Of a stretch of DNA of 64,000 bases, positions 11,293-22,009 are shown in pieces. Every line of letters starts with the position of its first letter. Positions within the stretch are counted from its first letter, which is position 1. Location: assembly GCF_047948215.1 (NCBI RefSeq), contig NC_134467.1, forward strand, positions 38,748,520 through 38,812,519, written 5' to 3'. Source of the DNA: Lycorma delicatula (lineage: Eukaryota > Arthropoda > Insecta > Hemiptera > Fulgoridae). The notes beneath the pieces are model-generated. The model was not told the DNA's origin. It worked only from the letters and a program-made list of their open reading frames with translations, and did not search any database. Position numbers and translations under genes: made by a program.

Positions 11293-11396
11293 CTGTAAGT
11301 CATCTCTTATTCTAGTATAGAACTGTTCTAATTGTGTATCGCGTAAAACTTCTAATAACCATTCAGTTTTCACACCATCATCATCTGTTGCCATAC
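11293..11396 (-). CDS. Ack: First coding exon of an Ack-like (activated Cdc42 kinase) gene
   Basis: Reading leftwards, a pyrimidine-rich tract and TTTAG acceptor (11397-11398) precede GT and an ATG at 11394. Thirty-four codons follow to CAG at 11295-11293, then a GTATG donor, phase 0. The peptide includes EWLLEVLRDTQLEQF and RIRDDLQ. This fits the start of the SAM domain that opens Ack/TNK2 non-receptor tyrosine kinases (WLLE-L---QL-Q-(Y/F)----RDDL). In that family the SAM domain aids membrane association and dimerisation, upstream of the kinase, SH3 and Cdc42-binding parts. The ATG has G at -3 and +4. No following exon was found between 1 and 11292, so the next intron exceeds 11 kb. The call rests on one exon. 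Confidence 0.72.
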
Positions 11397-11400
11397 CTAA

Positions 11401-12127
11401 AATAAATAAAAAAATTAACAAATTAAATTCTATTTCCCATAAACAAATAACTATACATATAATCCAAATATTAATAAAAATGTGACATCAATTACCAATT
11501 AAAATATTTAAATATTGTAATAATAATTATAATTTAAGGAAATACTGATCATTAAAATCAATGTAAAGGACCTGCATAAAGGCGAAATATATTTAAAAAA
11601 TTTTATACAACTACATTATTATTATTATTATTATATAAAAAATTAATTTAAATTGATACAAAGTAATGAATCTAATAAAAAAAAAAAAACAAGGGAAAAA
11701 TTGGCATAAGTGTAGACACATTCTTAAAACTAGACCTAGAACTAGATAACCAATATAGTACTAGATAAATATGTCTTATGAATGCTTATATTTCAGCCGT
11801 ATTATAACTATTATAAAACGATTACAAATTTTTTTAAGTACAATACAAAGACTTTATTTGATAATATAGTTAGTATTTAATGTATATACTTAAATTATTA
11901 AAATAAAAGTGTCAAATTAATAAAATTAAAGTTAAGTTTGTTTTAATATTATTCCATTATGTAAACAATACACAGTGTTTTCTTAAGATATGTACTTTAT
12001 CGATTCTAGAGCTAATAATAATCTTTTTTTTTTAAAAAAATGCTAGTAAATATTTGCACAATTTTCCTGGCTTAGGTTTTTATAGATTATTTCAAATATA
12101 ACATAGAATTTTTAAATATTAATCTAT
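11401..12127. other. AT-rich, probably intron or 5' flank of the Ack-like gene
   Basis: Low-complexity AT-rich DNA with (TTA)n near 11615-11635. No coding frame. The sequence just right of 11398 supplies the branch-point/pyrimidine tract of the exon at 11293-11396. Confidence 0.5.
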
Positions 12128-12138
12128 AGTATTATATA

Positions 12139-13584
12139 CCTGTAATTCTACCTGTAGAATTACTGCGCAGTGCAGGTGAGGAAGCGATTGATAGATTATA
12201 CAAACTGGTGTGTAATATTTATGAAAAAGGGGAAGTTCTGTCAGACTTCAAAAAAAGTGTTATAGTCATGATACCAAAGAAAGCAGTGGCAGATAAATGT
12301 GAAGAATACAAAACAATTAGTTTAACTAGTCATGCATCAAAACTCTTAACTAGAATTCTATACAGAAGAATTGAGAGGAGAGTGGAAGAAGTGTTAGGAG
12401 AAGACCAATTTGGTTTCAGGAAAAGTATAGGGACAAGGGAAGCAATTTTAGGCCTCAGATTAATAGTAGAAGGAAGATTAAAGAAAAACAAACCGACATA
12501 CTTGGCTTTTATAAATCTAGAAAAGGCATTCGATAACGTAGACTGGAATAAAATCTTCAGCATTTTAAAAAAATTACGGTTCAAATACAGAGATAGAAGA
12601 ACAATTGCTAACATGTACAGGAACCAAACAGCAACAGTAACAATTGAAGAACATATGAAGGAAGCCGTAATAAGAAAGGGAGTCCGACAAGGATGTTCCC
12701 TATCCCCGTTACTTTTTAATCTTTACATGGAACTAGCAGTTCTTGATGTTAAAGAACAATTTAGATTCGGAGTAACAGTACAGGGTGATAAGATAAAAAT
12801 GCTAAGATTTGCTGATGATATAGTAATTCTAGCTGAGAGTAAAAAGGATTTAGAAGAAACAATGAATGGCATGGATGAAGTCCTACGCAAGAACTAAAGC
12901 ATGAAAATAAAGAAGAACAAAACAAAAGCAATGAAATGTAGTAGAAATAACAAAGATGGACCGCTGAATGTGAAAATAGGAGGAGAAAAGATTATGGAGG
13001 TAGAAGAATTTTGTTATTTGGGAAGTAGAATTACTAAAGATTGACGAAGCAGGAGCGATATAAAATGCCGAATAGCACAAGCTAAACGAGCCTTCAGTAA
13101 GAAATATAATTTGTTTACATCAAAAATTAATTTAAATGTCAGGAAAAGATGTTTGAAAGTATACGTTTGGAGTGTCGCTTTATATGGAAGTGAAACTTGG
13201 ACGATCGGAGTACCTAAGAAGAAAAGATTAGAAGCTTTTGAAATGCGGTGCAATAGGAAAATGATAAAAATCAGATTGGTAGATAAAGTGGCAAATGAAG
13301 AGGTGTTGCGGCAAATAGTTGAAGAAAGAAGCACTTGGAAAAATATAGTTAAAAGAAGAAACAGACTTATAGGCCACATACTAAGGCATCCTGGAATAGT
13401 CGCTTTAATATTGGAAGGACAGGTAGAAGGGAAAAATTGTGTAGGCAGGCCACGTTTGGAATATGTAAAACAAATTGTTAGGGATGTAGGATGTAGAGGG
13501 TATACTGAAATGAAACGATTAGCACTAGATATGGAATCTTGGAGAGCTGCATCAAACCAGTCAAATGACTGAAGACAAAAAAAA
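12139..13584 (+). mobile_element. LINE copy L3, 5'-truncated, with target-site duplication
   Basis: Flanked by an 11-bp repeat AGTATTATATA (12128-12138 and 13585-13595). Starts upstream of RT and covers the whole RT. The frame 12208-12897 shows SLTSHASKLLTRILYRRIE, FGFRKSIGTREAI, NLEKAFDNVDW (motif A), RQGCSLSPLLFNLYM and FADDIVILAE. It stops at TAA at 12895-12897 where sister copies read TAT. A further TGA near 13042 replaces GGA. The C-terminal frame 13111-13572 is intact to the SND stop. Between 12139 and about 12152 is a short segment not matching the family, perhaps filler from insertion. Confidence 0.95.
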
Positions 13585-13707
13585 AGTATTATATAAAGAG
13601 GAAGAGGGTTTTATGTTTGTTCAGGATAAAGAAAAAAAATGCTCGATCAATCACAACCAAATTTTTACCCATGCTTCTTTGCATAACTGAGATGGTTTTT
13701 AGATATA

Positions 13708-14460
13708 CAGAGTGATTCCGGAGAATAGGACAATACTTTGACAACTCATTCTAGAGGCTAAAAATAAGAAATAAGTTCATATAAACATAGGTCCGAAAAC
13801 GCTTCGTTAACGAGTTATACAGAGTGAAAGATTTCGCCTGAGTTTCAGTTCCTCCGGGTAAATTAAGGCTTTCTGAAATTCTGGGAAGATCAATTAAGGG
13901 GTAAATTTAATTGTTTCTTATGGTGTTTGAGCTGGGAAATGGAAAAAAATAGGTCCTAGAACTGTATTTCTCTTAGTTTCTAAGATATCCAGTATAAAAC
14001 GCCAAAAATAGGGTCAAAAAACACATTTTTTTTACGTTTGACGTTAAATTGGTAATAAATCATACATTTTTTAAACATAAATTGTAGAGAATTTTATTAT
14101 AAGAAGATTGATGTAAATAATGTGAACAAAAAACAGCTAAAATTTTAAACATGTCGACTCTTATTAACAACAAAACAGATTAATTTTTAACAGATTGAAA
14201 AAACATTTTCGTTATGTACAGTAGAAAATAACTGGAGAAGAAAGAATACTTAAAGTTTTTTTTTTTTTTTATTATTAAGATAAAATGCTGCTTACAAGTA
14301 GTATTTCATGCGGTTTAATAACTTTCAAAAACGCCACCGTTGTGTTTACTGCACTTTTCAACGCGTTTTACTAGATTTTGTGTTGCCAATCTAACGGTAT
14401 CTTTTGAAGTCCGAGGCCTTCAAAAACAATCCTCACACTATTGAACTTAAAGTCAATATT
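13708..14460 (-). mobile_element. Family Y element, copy 1: left terminal repeat plus transposase 3' end
   Basis: Starts with CAGAGTGATTCCGGAG after TA (13706-13707). The next 150 bases match 23603-23760 and, more distantly, 33113-33260. At 14315-14407 on the minus strand lies a transposase C-terminus, so in this copy the terminal repeat at 13708 follows the 3' end of a transposase gene. The opposite end is missing or lost before the SINE at 14547. Probably a Tc1/mariner-superfamily element by its TA target. Confidence 0.65.
14315..14407 (-). pseudogene. C-terminal remnant of a transposase (Tc1/mariner-like)
   Basis: The frame reads KDTVRLATQNLVKRVEKC and then KHNGGVFESY before a stop at 14317-14315. 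Ends of the form R(V)E-C---NGG-FE--- are typical of the last residues of insect Tc1/mariner-like transposases. Further upstream (towards 14460) the frame degenerates. No catalytic residues remain. Confidence 0.6.
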
Positions 14461-14546
14461 ACAATGCAACTCTTAAAAAGGTTTCTGCTAATATGCTGAA
14501 AAGATTCAGTGCGTATATAACCGCAACGGTGGACATTTTGAGCATA

Positions 14547-14836
14547 AGCCCACCGGGTTGGTCTAGTGGTTAACGCGTCTTCCCAAATCAGCTGATTTGG
14601 AAGTCGTGAGTTCCAGCGTTGAAGTCCTAAAGTCAGTTATTTTTACACGGATTTGAATACTAGATCGTGGATACCGGTGTTCTTTGGTGGTTGGGTTTCA
14701 ATTAACCACACATCTCAAAAATGATCGAACTGAGAATATGCAAGACTACACTTCATTTACACTCATACATATCATCCTCTGAAGAATTATCTAAACGGCA
14801 GTTACCGGAGGCTAAACAGGAAAAAGAAAGAAAGGG
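14547..14836 (+). mobile_element. SINE1 copy c, full length
   Basis: A-box-like GTTGGTCTAGTGGTTAA, then the usual body and tail. A 13-bp duplication CATTTTGAGCATA flanks it (14534-14546 and 14837-14849). Inserted next to the truncated end of the family Y copy. Confidence 0.95.
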
Positions 14837-14849
14837 CATTTTGAGCATA

Positions 14850-15555
14850 TTCTTTAACAATTATGTAATAGCTTTTTATTAAATCTCTTTTGTAAGTAAC
14901 AAATACATTTTTTTTATTCCACCTAAATTTCCCTTTCTTAAATTACATTTAAAATTGGGTAACAGGACTAAAAAATCACTCTGTAGTATAAATATATATT
15001 ATTACTTTATTAAAAGTTACTGATTTTCAATTCTTCTGTACATTATAAGACATTTCATAACAATCATTAATTCATTACAGACAAGTTAAAAAGAAAACAA
15101 AGTTTACAATACTGAAAGACAACATGTGTATTTTTCATTACTTTGATAAAAGTAATTATTGCTAGAGTACATCTGTTTAAACAGATTAGAATTAATGACT
15201 TGGTTGTTTATTTTAATTTAATATTGTAAAAAATTAAATTTATAATTTTTTTTATCCATTTATCATTGTCAAATTTTAGTTAATTATGTTCATTATTAAT
15301 GTAATTTTGTCAAGCGTATGACATTCAACTTGGTTTTTATTAACTTCTTTATGTTGTTATGTCTTTCACTTATAGAAATGTACTTGTATTATTTAATAAG
15401 ATCCATTTAATTAGATTATGTATATAATACTTAACCTGCTCTTAATAACTGTAACTGTAACTTACTCTTCACAATATTTTATTTGTAAATAAATTTAAAT
15501 AAAATATTTTAGTTTCATTTCCCTAATTTTATTTTATATCTATCTGACCCAGCAT
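14850..15555. other. AT-rich spacer
   Basis: No recognisable gene or repeat. Poly(A/T) runs and one short TATATTATTA stretch near 14992. Confidence 0.45.
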
Positions 15556-15573
15556 TGTCTACGACATTGCCAG

Positions 15574-15606
<33 letters not shown>

Positions 15607-15607
<1 letters not shown>

Positions 15608-15636
15608 TCTTCATTTATATATATATAAATGAAGAG
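15607..15636. repeat. 30-bp perfect palindrome beside an AT microsatellite
   Basis: CTCTTCATTTA, an AT core, then TAAATGAAGAG form a perfect palindrome directly after (TA)n at about 15579-15605. It could extrude as a cruciform or simply reflect AT-repeat slippage. Confidence 0.8.
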
Positions 15637-15639
15637 AGA

Positions 15640-15786
15640 TGAAAGTTTGATAAAACATTACACAACTTTAAACAAAATTTAACTTTTCCCTTTTTCCCTT
15701 CTTTTCATCTTCCCTTTTTCCCTTTCTCCCGATTTCCATTTTTCGCAAAAATATTTTTTTTCACGTAACTAATATATATTCTGAAT
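15640..15786 (+). mobile_element. Family X repeat, copy 1, left part
   Basis: Pyrimidine-rich TTTTCCCTTTTTCCCTTC, then CGCAAAAATATTT and TTTCACGTAACTAATAT, the same order as 20220-20270 and 55860-55960. The copy is interrupted by LINE L4 and resumes at 18164. No coding capacity; class unknown. Confidence 0.7.
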
Positions 15787-18163
15787 TTGAAAGAGGGGAC
15801 CGACTTATAGAGTTTTGCATGAAGTATAATTTAGTAATTGCCAACACCCAATTTAAAAATCTTAATAGACGAATATACACTTGGAAAAAGCCAGGCGATA
15901 CTGCAAGGTATCAGATAGATTATATCATGGTTAAGCAAAGATTTAGAAATCAACTCGTCGACTGCAAAACTTACCCTGGAGTAGACATTGATAGCGACCA
16001 TAATTTGGTGATAATGAAACGTAGATTGGGGTTTAAAAACCTGAAGAAAAGGTGTCAGATGAATCGGTGGAATTTAGAGAAGCTTGAGGAAGAGGAGGTA
16101 AAGAAGATTTTTGAGGACGACATCGCAAGAGGTCTGAGTAAAAAAGATAAGGTAGAAAATGTAGAAGAAGAATGGGAGAACGTTAAAAAGGAAATTCTTA
16201 AATCAGCAGAAGCAAACTTAGGAGGAATAAAGAGAAATGGTAGAAAACCTTGGGTTTCAGACAATATATTGCAGCTGATGGATGAGCGTAGAAAATATAA
16301 GAATGCTAGTGATGAAGAAAGTAAAAGGAACTATCAGCAATTAAGAAATGCTATAAACAGGAAGTGCAAACTGGCAAAAGAAGAGTGGATTAAAGAAAAG
16401 TGTTCAGAAGTGGAAAGAGAAATTAACATTGGTAAAATAGACGGAGCATACAGGAAAGTTAAGGAAAATTTTGGGGTACATAAATTAAAATCTAATAATG
16501 TGTTAAACAAAGATGGTACACCAATATGTAATACGAAAGGTAAAGTCGATAGATGGGTGGAATATATTGAAGAGTTATACGGAGGAAATGAGTTAGAAAA
16601 TGGTGTTATAGAGGAAGAAGAGGAAGTTGAGGAAGATGAAATGGGAGAAACAATACTGAGATCTGAATTTAAGAGAGCATTAAAAGATTTAAATTGCAGA
16701 AAGGCTCCTGGAATAGACGGAATACATGTAGAATTACTGCGCAGTGCAGGTGAGGAAGCGATTGATAGATTATACAAGCTGGTGTGTAATATTTATGAAA
16801 AAGGGGAAGTACCGTCAGACTTCAAAAAAAGTGTTTAGTTATGATACCAAAGAAAGCAGGGGCAGATAAATGTGAAGAATATAGAACAATTAGTTTAACT
16901 AGTCATGCATCAAAAATCTTAACTAGAATTTTATACAGAAGAATTGAGAGGAGAGTGGAGGAAGTATTAGGAGAAGACCAATTTGGTTTCAGGAAAAATA
17001 TAGGGACAAGGGAAGCAATTTTAGGTGTCAGATTAATAGTAGAAGGAAGATCAAAACAAACCGACATACTTGGCGTTTATAGACCTAGAAAAGGCATTCG
17101 ATAACATAGACTGGAATAAAATATTCAGCATTTTAAAAAAATTAGGGTTCAAATACAAAGATAGAAGAACAATTGCTAACATGTACAGGAACCAAACAGC
17201 AACAGTAACAATTGAACATAAGAAAGAAGCCGTAATAAGAAAGGGAGTCCGACAAGGATGTTCCCTGTCTCCGTTACTTTTAATCTTTAGTTTAATCTTT
17301 ACATGCAACTAGCAGTTAATGATGTTAAAGAACAATTTAGATTCGGAGTAACAGTACAAGATGAAAAGATAAAGATGCTACGATTTGCTGATGATATAGT
17401 AATTCTAGCTGAGAGTAAAAAGGATTTAGAAGAAACAATGAATGGCATGGATGAAGTCCTACGCAAGAACTATCGCATGAAAATAAAGAAGAACAAAACA
17501 AAAGTAATGAAATGTAGTAGAAATAACAAAGATGGACCACTGAATGTGAAAATAGGACGATAAAAGATTATGGAGGTAGAAGAATTTTGTTATTTGGGAG
17601 GTAGAATTACTAAAGATGGACGAAGCAGGAGCGATATAAAATGCCGTATAGCACAAGCTAAACGAGCCTTCAGTAAGAAATATAATTTGTTTACATCAAA
17701 AATTAATTAAAATGTCAGGAAAAGATTTTTGAAAGTGTATGTTTGGTGTGTCGCTTTATATGGAAGTGAAACTTGGAAAATCGGAGCATCTGAGAAGAAA
17801 AGATTAGAAGCTTTTGAAATGTGGTGCTATAGGAGAATGTTAAAAATCAGATGGGTGGATAAAGTGACAAATGAAGAGGTATTGCGGCAAATAGATGAAG
17901 AAAGAAGCATTTGGAAAAATATAGTTAAAAGAAGAGACAGACTTATAGGCCACATACTAAGGCATCGTGGAATAGTCGCTTTAATATTGGAAGGACAGGT
18001 AGAAGGGAAAAATTGTGTGGGCAGGCCACGTTTGGAATATGTAAAAGAAATTGTTAGGGATGTAGGATGTACAGGGTATACTGAAATGAAACGACTAGCA
18101 CTAGATAGGGAACCTTGGAGAGCTGCATCAAACCAGTCAAATGACTGAAGACAAAAAAAAAAA
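15787..18163 (+). mobile_element. LINE copy L4, longest copy of the RTE-like family
   Basis: Flanked by a 9-bp repeat ATTCTGAAT (15778-15786 and 18164-18172) inside family X. It is the only copy reaching into the endonuclease domain, so it shows the order endonuclease C-terminus, linker, RT, thumb, C-terminal domain. The 3' UTR is only AGAC before the poly(A), directly after the TGA. About 2.4 kb remain; an intact RTE-type element would be roughly 3-3.5 kb by family knowledge. Confidence 0.95.
15788..18148 (+). pseudogene. Endonuclease-reverse transcriptase, truncated and frameshifted
   Basis: Would nick the target and copy element RNA at the nick. Frame 15819-16838 starts in the apurinic-type endonuclease: ERGDRLIEFCMKYNLV just before the first ATG, YQIDYIMVKQR, and SDHNLVIMKRR, whose SDHN histidine is the usual catalytic residue. 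A charged linker follows, then RKAPGIDGIHVELLR leading into RT. Frame breaks occur near 16838, 17075 and 17290. RT motifs continue at 16841-17563 (SLTSHASKILTRILYRRIE, IDLEKAFDNIDW, RQGCSLSPLL, FADDIVILAE). The C-terminal frame 17729-18148 has YGSETW and DREPWRAA. At least five disabling changes. Confidence 0.93.
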
Positions 18164-18480
18164 ATTCTGAATATGACCCAAATCAGACTATAAATGCAAT
18201 TTTTCTAAATATCTCAACCCCCAACGCTATGTAGCAGGTCCATTTTTTTGCAGAGGTATTTCTTTCCATGTAACAAATATTCTGAATATGAATCCAATCG
18301 GACCATAAATAAATTTTTTCGAAGTATCGTGACCCCAGTGCCACTTAGTGAGTTCAAACTAATTCAAAAACCTTCCTGGGCGTGCACACAACAGCTTGCC
18401 AAATTTTAATCGCAATCGGATGAATGGTACCAGGAACGTATACGTGTGACAAGCAAACATTAATTTTTATACGCTATTGC
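18164..18480 (+). mobile_element. Family X repeat, copy 1, right part
   Basis: Continues from 15786 with ATTCTGAATATGACCCAAAT, then block GTGACCCCAGTGCCAC, GTTCAAACTAATTCA, GGGCGTGCACACAAC and ATCGCAATCGGATGAATGG. The order is the same as 20260-20560 and 55965-56160. Confidence 0.72.
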
Positions 18481-18484
18481 CGAA

Positions 18485-18764
18485 GAGTGGGAGAGAGAGA
18501 GAGAGAGAGTATAAATGAACACAATTTAAAATTTGATAAAAAAAATTAAAAAACTGAACTTCACAAATTTTACCTTTCACTTGTTCCCCTTCCCCTTTTC
18601 CCTTTCCAACTTCTCCCTCACCGCTCTCCCAGTTTCCTCTTTACCCTTTCCCGTTTTTCCCTTTTCTCTTTACACCTTTTCCCAGTTTTCCATTTTCCCT
18701 TTTGCCTGCGCGTAAATCGCTTCATTAGTTTTTTTTGTCTTTACGGAAACACATACGAACATAC

Positions 18765-18828
<64 letters not shown>
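18485..18828 (+). mobile_element. Family X repeat, copy 2, 5' part, ending in long (TA)n
   Basis: Starts after (GA)n at about 18490-18507. A pyrimidine-rich tract (18570-18700, repeats of CCCTTTTCC type) leads to ACACATACGAACATACCTTT and a (TA)n tract at about 18769-18828. Strong purine/pyrimidine strand asymmetry. Relation to copies 1 and 3 rests on the C/T tract and the tail only. Confidence 0.55.
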
Positions 18829-18832
<4 letters not shown>

Positions 18833-18833
<1 letters not shown>

Positions 18834-20141
18834 GAGGTGCGACAATAAAGTAATGAGACTGAGTTTTCTTTGAAAGATGTGGCAACCCTGCAGCTTGCGT
18901 AGGCAAACCATCTCTGACCTTGGTCTATAAGCTACTTCTAGTCCAAGCGGCACATTGATGCAACTGCTCGGTCGTGAGTTGTGCTGTAATAAGTGAACAC
19001 GTGTTTGTGTCTCTCGTCACAGTAATGAAACCGCAAAATATTGCGCGACGGTATGCCATTTCTTTTTGCGTTAAATCGGGTGAAAATGCGACGACAACTT
19101 ACGGTAAGCTTCAGAAGGCTTTTGGAGAGGAGGTTATGTCAAGAGCTCAAGTTTTTCGGTGGCATAAAATTATTAGTGAAGGCAGAACGAATGTTGAAGA
19201 TGAAGACCGCAGTGGACGACCATCAACCTCACGGACAGATGTCAACTTGACCAGGGTGCGTGAAATCGTACCATCTGATGGAAGATTATCCGTGAAAATG
19301 ATCGCAGAAGAACTCAACATCGATCGAGAAACGGTTCGTCTAATATAAACTGAGGATCTTGGTATGAGAAAGATTTGTGCAAAAATGGTCGCCAAAAATC
19401 TCACACAACAGCGAAAAAACACGGAAAAATGTGGCAGCCGATCCGTTAAGAGCAAACGGAAATCAATCCAGATTTGTTAAGCCGTGTTATCACTGGTGAT
19501 GAAGGTTGTTTTTTTTCAATACGATCTAGAGACGAAACGCCAAAGTTCGCAATGGTGCTCAAAGGGATAACCCAGACCAAAAAAAGCTCGCATGTCAAAG
19601 TCAAAAGTAAAATCCATGCTTGTGTGCTTCTTCGATTCCAAGGGAATTGTTCATAAAGATCGAGTGCCTGGACAGTTAACCGATATTTCTACGAAGAAAT
19701 TTTAGAAAGACTTCGTAAACGAGTTCTTCGTGTCCGTGCTAACATTGCTGATAATTGGATTCTGCATCACGATAATGCGCCATCCCATACTGCTCTGTTA
19801 GTACAGCAATTTTTAACCTCAAAACAAATTTCAGTACTACCACAGCCACCGTATTCACCAGATATCGCTCCGTGCGACATTTTTCTATTTCCAAGAGTCA
19901 AAATGGCGGTCAAGGGACACCATTTTCAAACAACACAAGATGTCCAAAAAGTTGTGACGATGGTCTTGGAGGATATTACAGAAGATGAATTCCAAAAATG
20001 TTACCATCAATGGCAGAAGCGCTGGAATAAGTGTGTGCAATCAGAGGGGAACTACTTTGAAGGAGACAACACTAAACATGACTAAAACGGTAAGCGACAT
20101 TTTTTTTCACATCAGTCTCATTACTTAATTGTCGCACCTCT
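18833..20141 (+). mobile_element. Mariner (DD34D) DNA transposon, copy 2
   Basis: Terminal inverted repeats GAGGTGCGACAA and AAGTAATGAGACTGA (left 18834-18864; reversed at about 20110-20140) differ at about one base in 29. TA follows at 20142-20143; on the left the target merges into the AT/CA microsatellite. About 1.3 kb, standard mariner length. Encodes a defective transposase. A segment GTGGCAACCCTG just inside the left end is shared with the mariner at 50354. Confidence 0.93.
19025..20085 (+). pseudogene. Mariner DD34D transposase, disrupted
   Basis: ATG at 19025 starts a helix-turn-helix N-terminus with ARRYAISFCVKSGENA and RSGRPSTSR. A premature TAA sits at 19346-19348 and a frameshift near 19430. 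Catalytic motifs persist in a second frame: TGDEG, HHDNAPSH (Asp codon 19771) and PYSPDIAPCDIFLFP (Asp codon 19876), with 34 residues between the last two aspartates. The frame from 19903 to 20085 is the C-terminal domain, ending NTKHD. An additional stop lies near 19656. Confidence 0.93.
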
Positions 20142-20143
20142 TA

Positions 20144-20600
20144 TAAATATATAGAATAAAAAAATCTGTTTGTATATTTGTTTCGTAAATACCTCGACAC
20201 CGGCCCCACCTAGCGGGTATACTTTTTGCAAAAATATTTCTTTTCACGTAACTAATATTCATATTCTGAATATGAACCAAATCGGTCCATAAATATTATT
20301 TTTCTAAATATATCAACCCCATCTACCGGGTTCATTTTTTTACAGAGATAATTCTTTCCATGTAAATAACATTTATTCTGAATATGAGTCAAATCGGACC
20401 ATAAATACAATTTTTCGAAATATCTCGACGCCGGCGCCATCTAGCGGGTCCAAACTAATTCAGAAACCTTCCCTGGCATGCGTCCAACCATTCCTCAAAG
20501 TTTCATCGCTATCGGATGAACGGTTTAAGAAGGCATAAGAGACATACAGACAGACATTCATAGAAATCTACACGTTTCCCAGTGTCTAGTCACTCGATCA
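20144..20600 (+). mobile_element. Family X repeat, copy 3
   Basis: Contains GCCACCTAGCGGGT-like blocks twice (about 20205 and 20435), CACGTAACTAATATTC, ATGAACCAAATCGG, CAGAAACCTTCCCTGGC and TTTCATCGCTATCGGATGAA. The GCACC/TAGCGGG block is duplicated within the copy, so it may be two tandem partial copies. Confidence 0.68.
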
Positions 20601-21678
20601 ACCGTGTCAAAGAATAACGGTAGCCATGAAAGCAATTCCTGCAAGCATGCTTGCCAAAGTGTGGAATGAGATGGATTATCAGTTTGACTTCTGCAGGGCT
20701 GTAAATAGTTCTGATATTGTTGAGTTACATTAAGAGGTAAAAAAACTTTACTGTTTACTTTCATATAATAAAACACACACACACTTATAATTCTAAATGC
20801 AATACAGTAGATTCAATTTAAAACTGTGGAATTCTTTTTCAGACATCCTGTATATATAAGTAATATAATATATATATATATATATATCTTGTCAAAATCT
20901 ACTTAAATAGTATGTTGTATTTCTCAACTCCTTTTTGTACGTAATTTTTTAATTTCAACATATCTTTTTCAACCTACATATCATTGATAATTTTTTTAAA
21001 TTGTTCTTTGCTTTATTTTCCTTTATATTTTACCTTCCACGCTTCCTTCTATAATAATTAACCTTGTATACCTTAATACATGACGTAACATTCTTATAGT
21101 TAGAATTTAATTTCCTTTTCCTCTGATTCATCATGAAACCTCAATTGTTTTTTTTTTTTAACTTTATTAATGACCTAATATTTTTAATTCAAAAATTTTC
21201 CTTTTTTTTAATCACAAAAGAAAATGCTTGACTTTAAAAAAATAATATCTTTAAAAAAATTCTAAAATATACTTAAATACTTATCTGCAATTTAAGTATT
21301 TTAAACATTTTTGTTATTTGGTTACAATATGGTGGCCCCATTAAAAAAAAAAATTATTTCAACTAAAATTAAATAGGGTAAAAAAAAATTGTTATCTATA
21401 TATTTCAGGAGATATATTACGTTGCAAACATAATTTCATTAATTCGATTAACAATAGAAAGAAAACAGGATGTGAAAGAAATGATTTACATTAAAACTAT
21501 TAGAAAATCTTGGTTATGGTTATTAAATACAGAATATAATGTGTACTATGCTGCACAGTGATGAGGTAAAAGGTCTGTAGTCCAAAATATTTCAAATACC
21601 TGCCATTTTATCTAGGAATTCTGAAGCGATTTAAGTTGAAAAATAAATTAGTATTAGATTGATAGATGTATATTAATA
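20601..21678. other. Sparse AT-rich DNA
   Basis: (AC)5 at about 20775-20785 and (TA)n at about 20868-20887. No gene or shared repeat recognised. Confidence 0.45.
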
Positions 21679-21687
21679 TACTATACT

Positions 21688-21979
21688 TTCTTTTTCCTGT
21701 TTAGCCTCCGGTAATTACGTTTCAGATAATACTTTAGAGGATGAATGAGGATGATGTGTATGAAGTGTAGTTTTGTACCGTCTCAGTTTGACCATTCCTG
21801 AGATGTGTGGTTAATTGAAACCCAACTACCAAAGAACACCGGTATCCACGATCTAGTATTCAAATCCTTGTAAAAATAACTGATTTTACTAGGACTTAAA
21901 CGCTGCAACTATTGACTTCTTGATCAGCTGATTTGGGAAGACGCGTTCACCACTAGACCAATCCGGTTGGGTTTATATT
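21688..21979 (-). mobile_element. SINE1 copy d, full length
   Basis: Reverse orientation: poly(T)-like TTCTTTTTCCTG tail at left, tRNA-like head (ACTAGACCAATCCGG on this strand) at right. A 9-bp duplication TACTATACT flanks it at 21679-21687 and 21980-21988. The head B box is weak in this copy. Confidence 0.93.
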
Positions 21980-22009
21980 TACTATACTGCTTAATAATAA
22001 ACAATGGTG

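Noticed and set aside
16334..16777. 147-codon minus-strand Ser-rich frame
   Set aside because: Complement of the charged linker of LINE L4, no independent support.
18670..18906. Frames with long Tyr-Ile runs (also at 22887, 40391, 48227, 52825)
   Set aside because: Translations of TA microsatellites.
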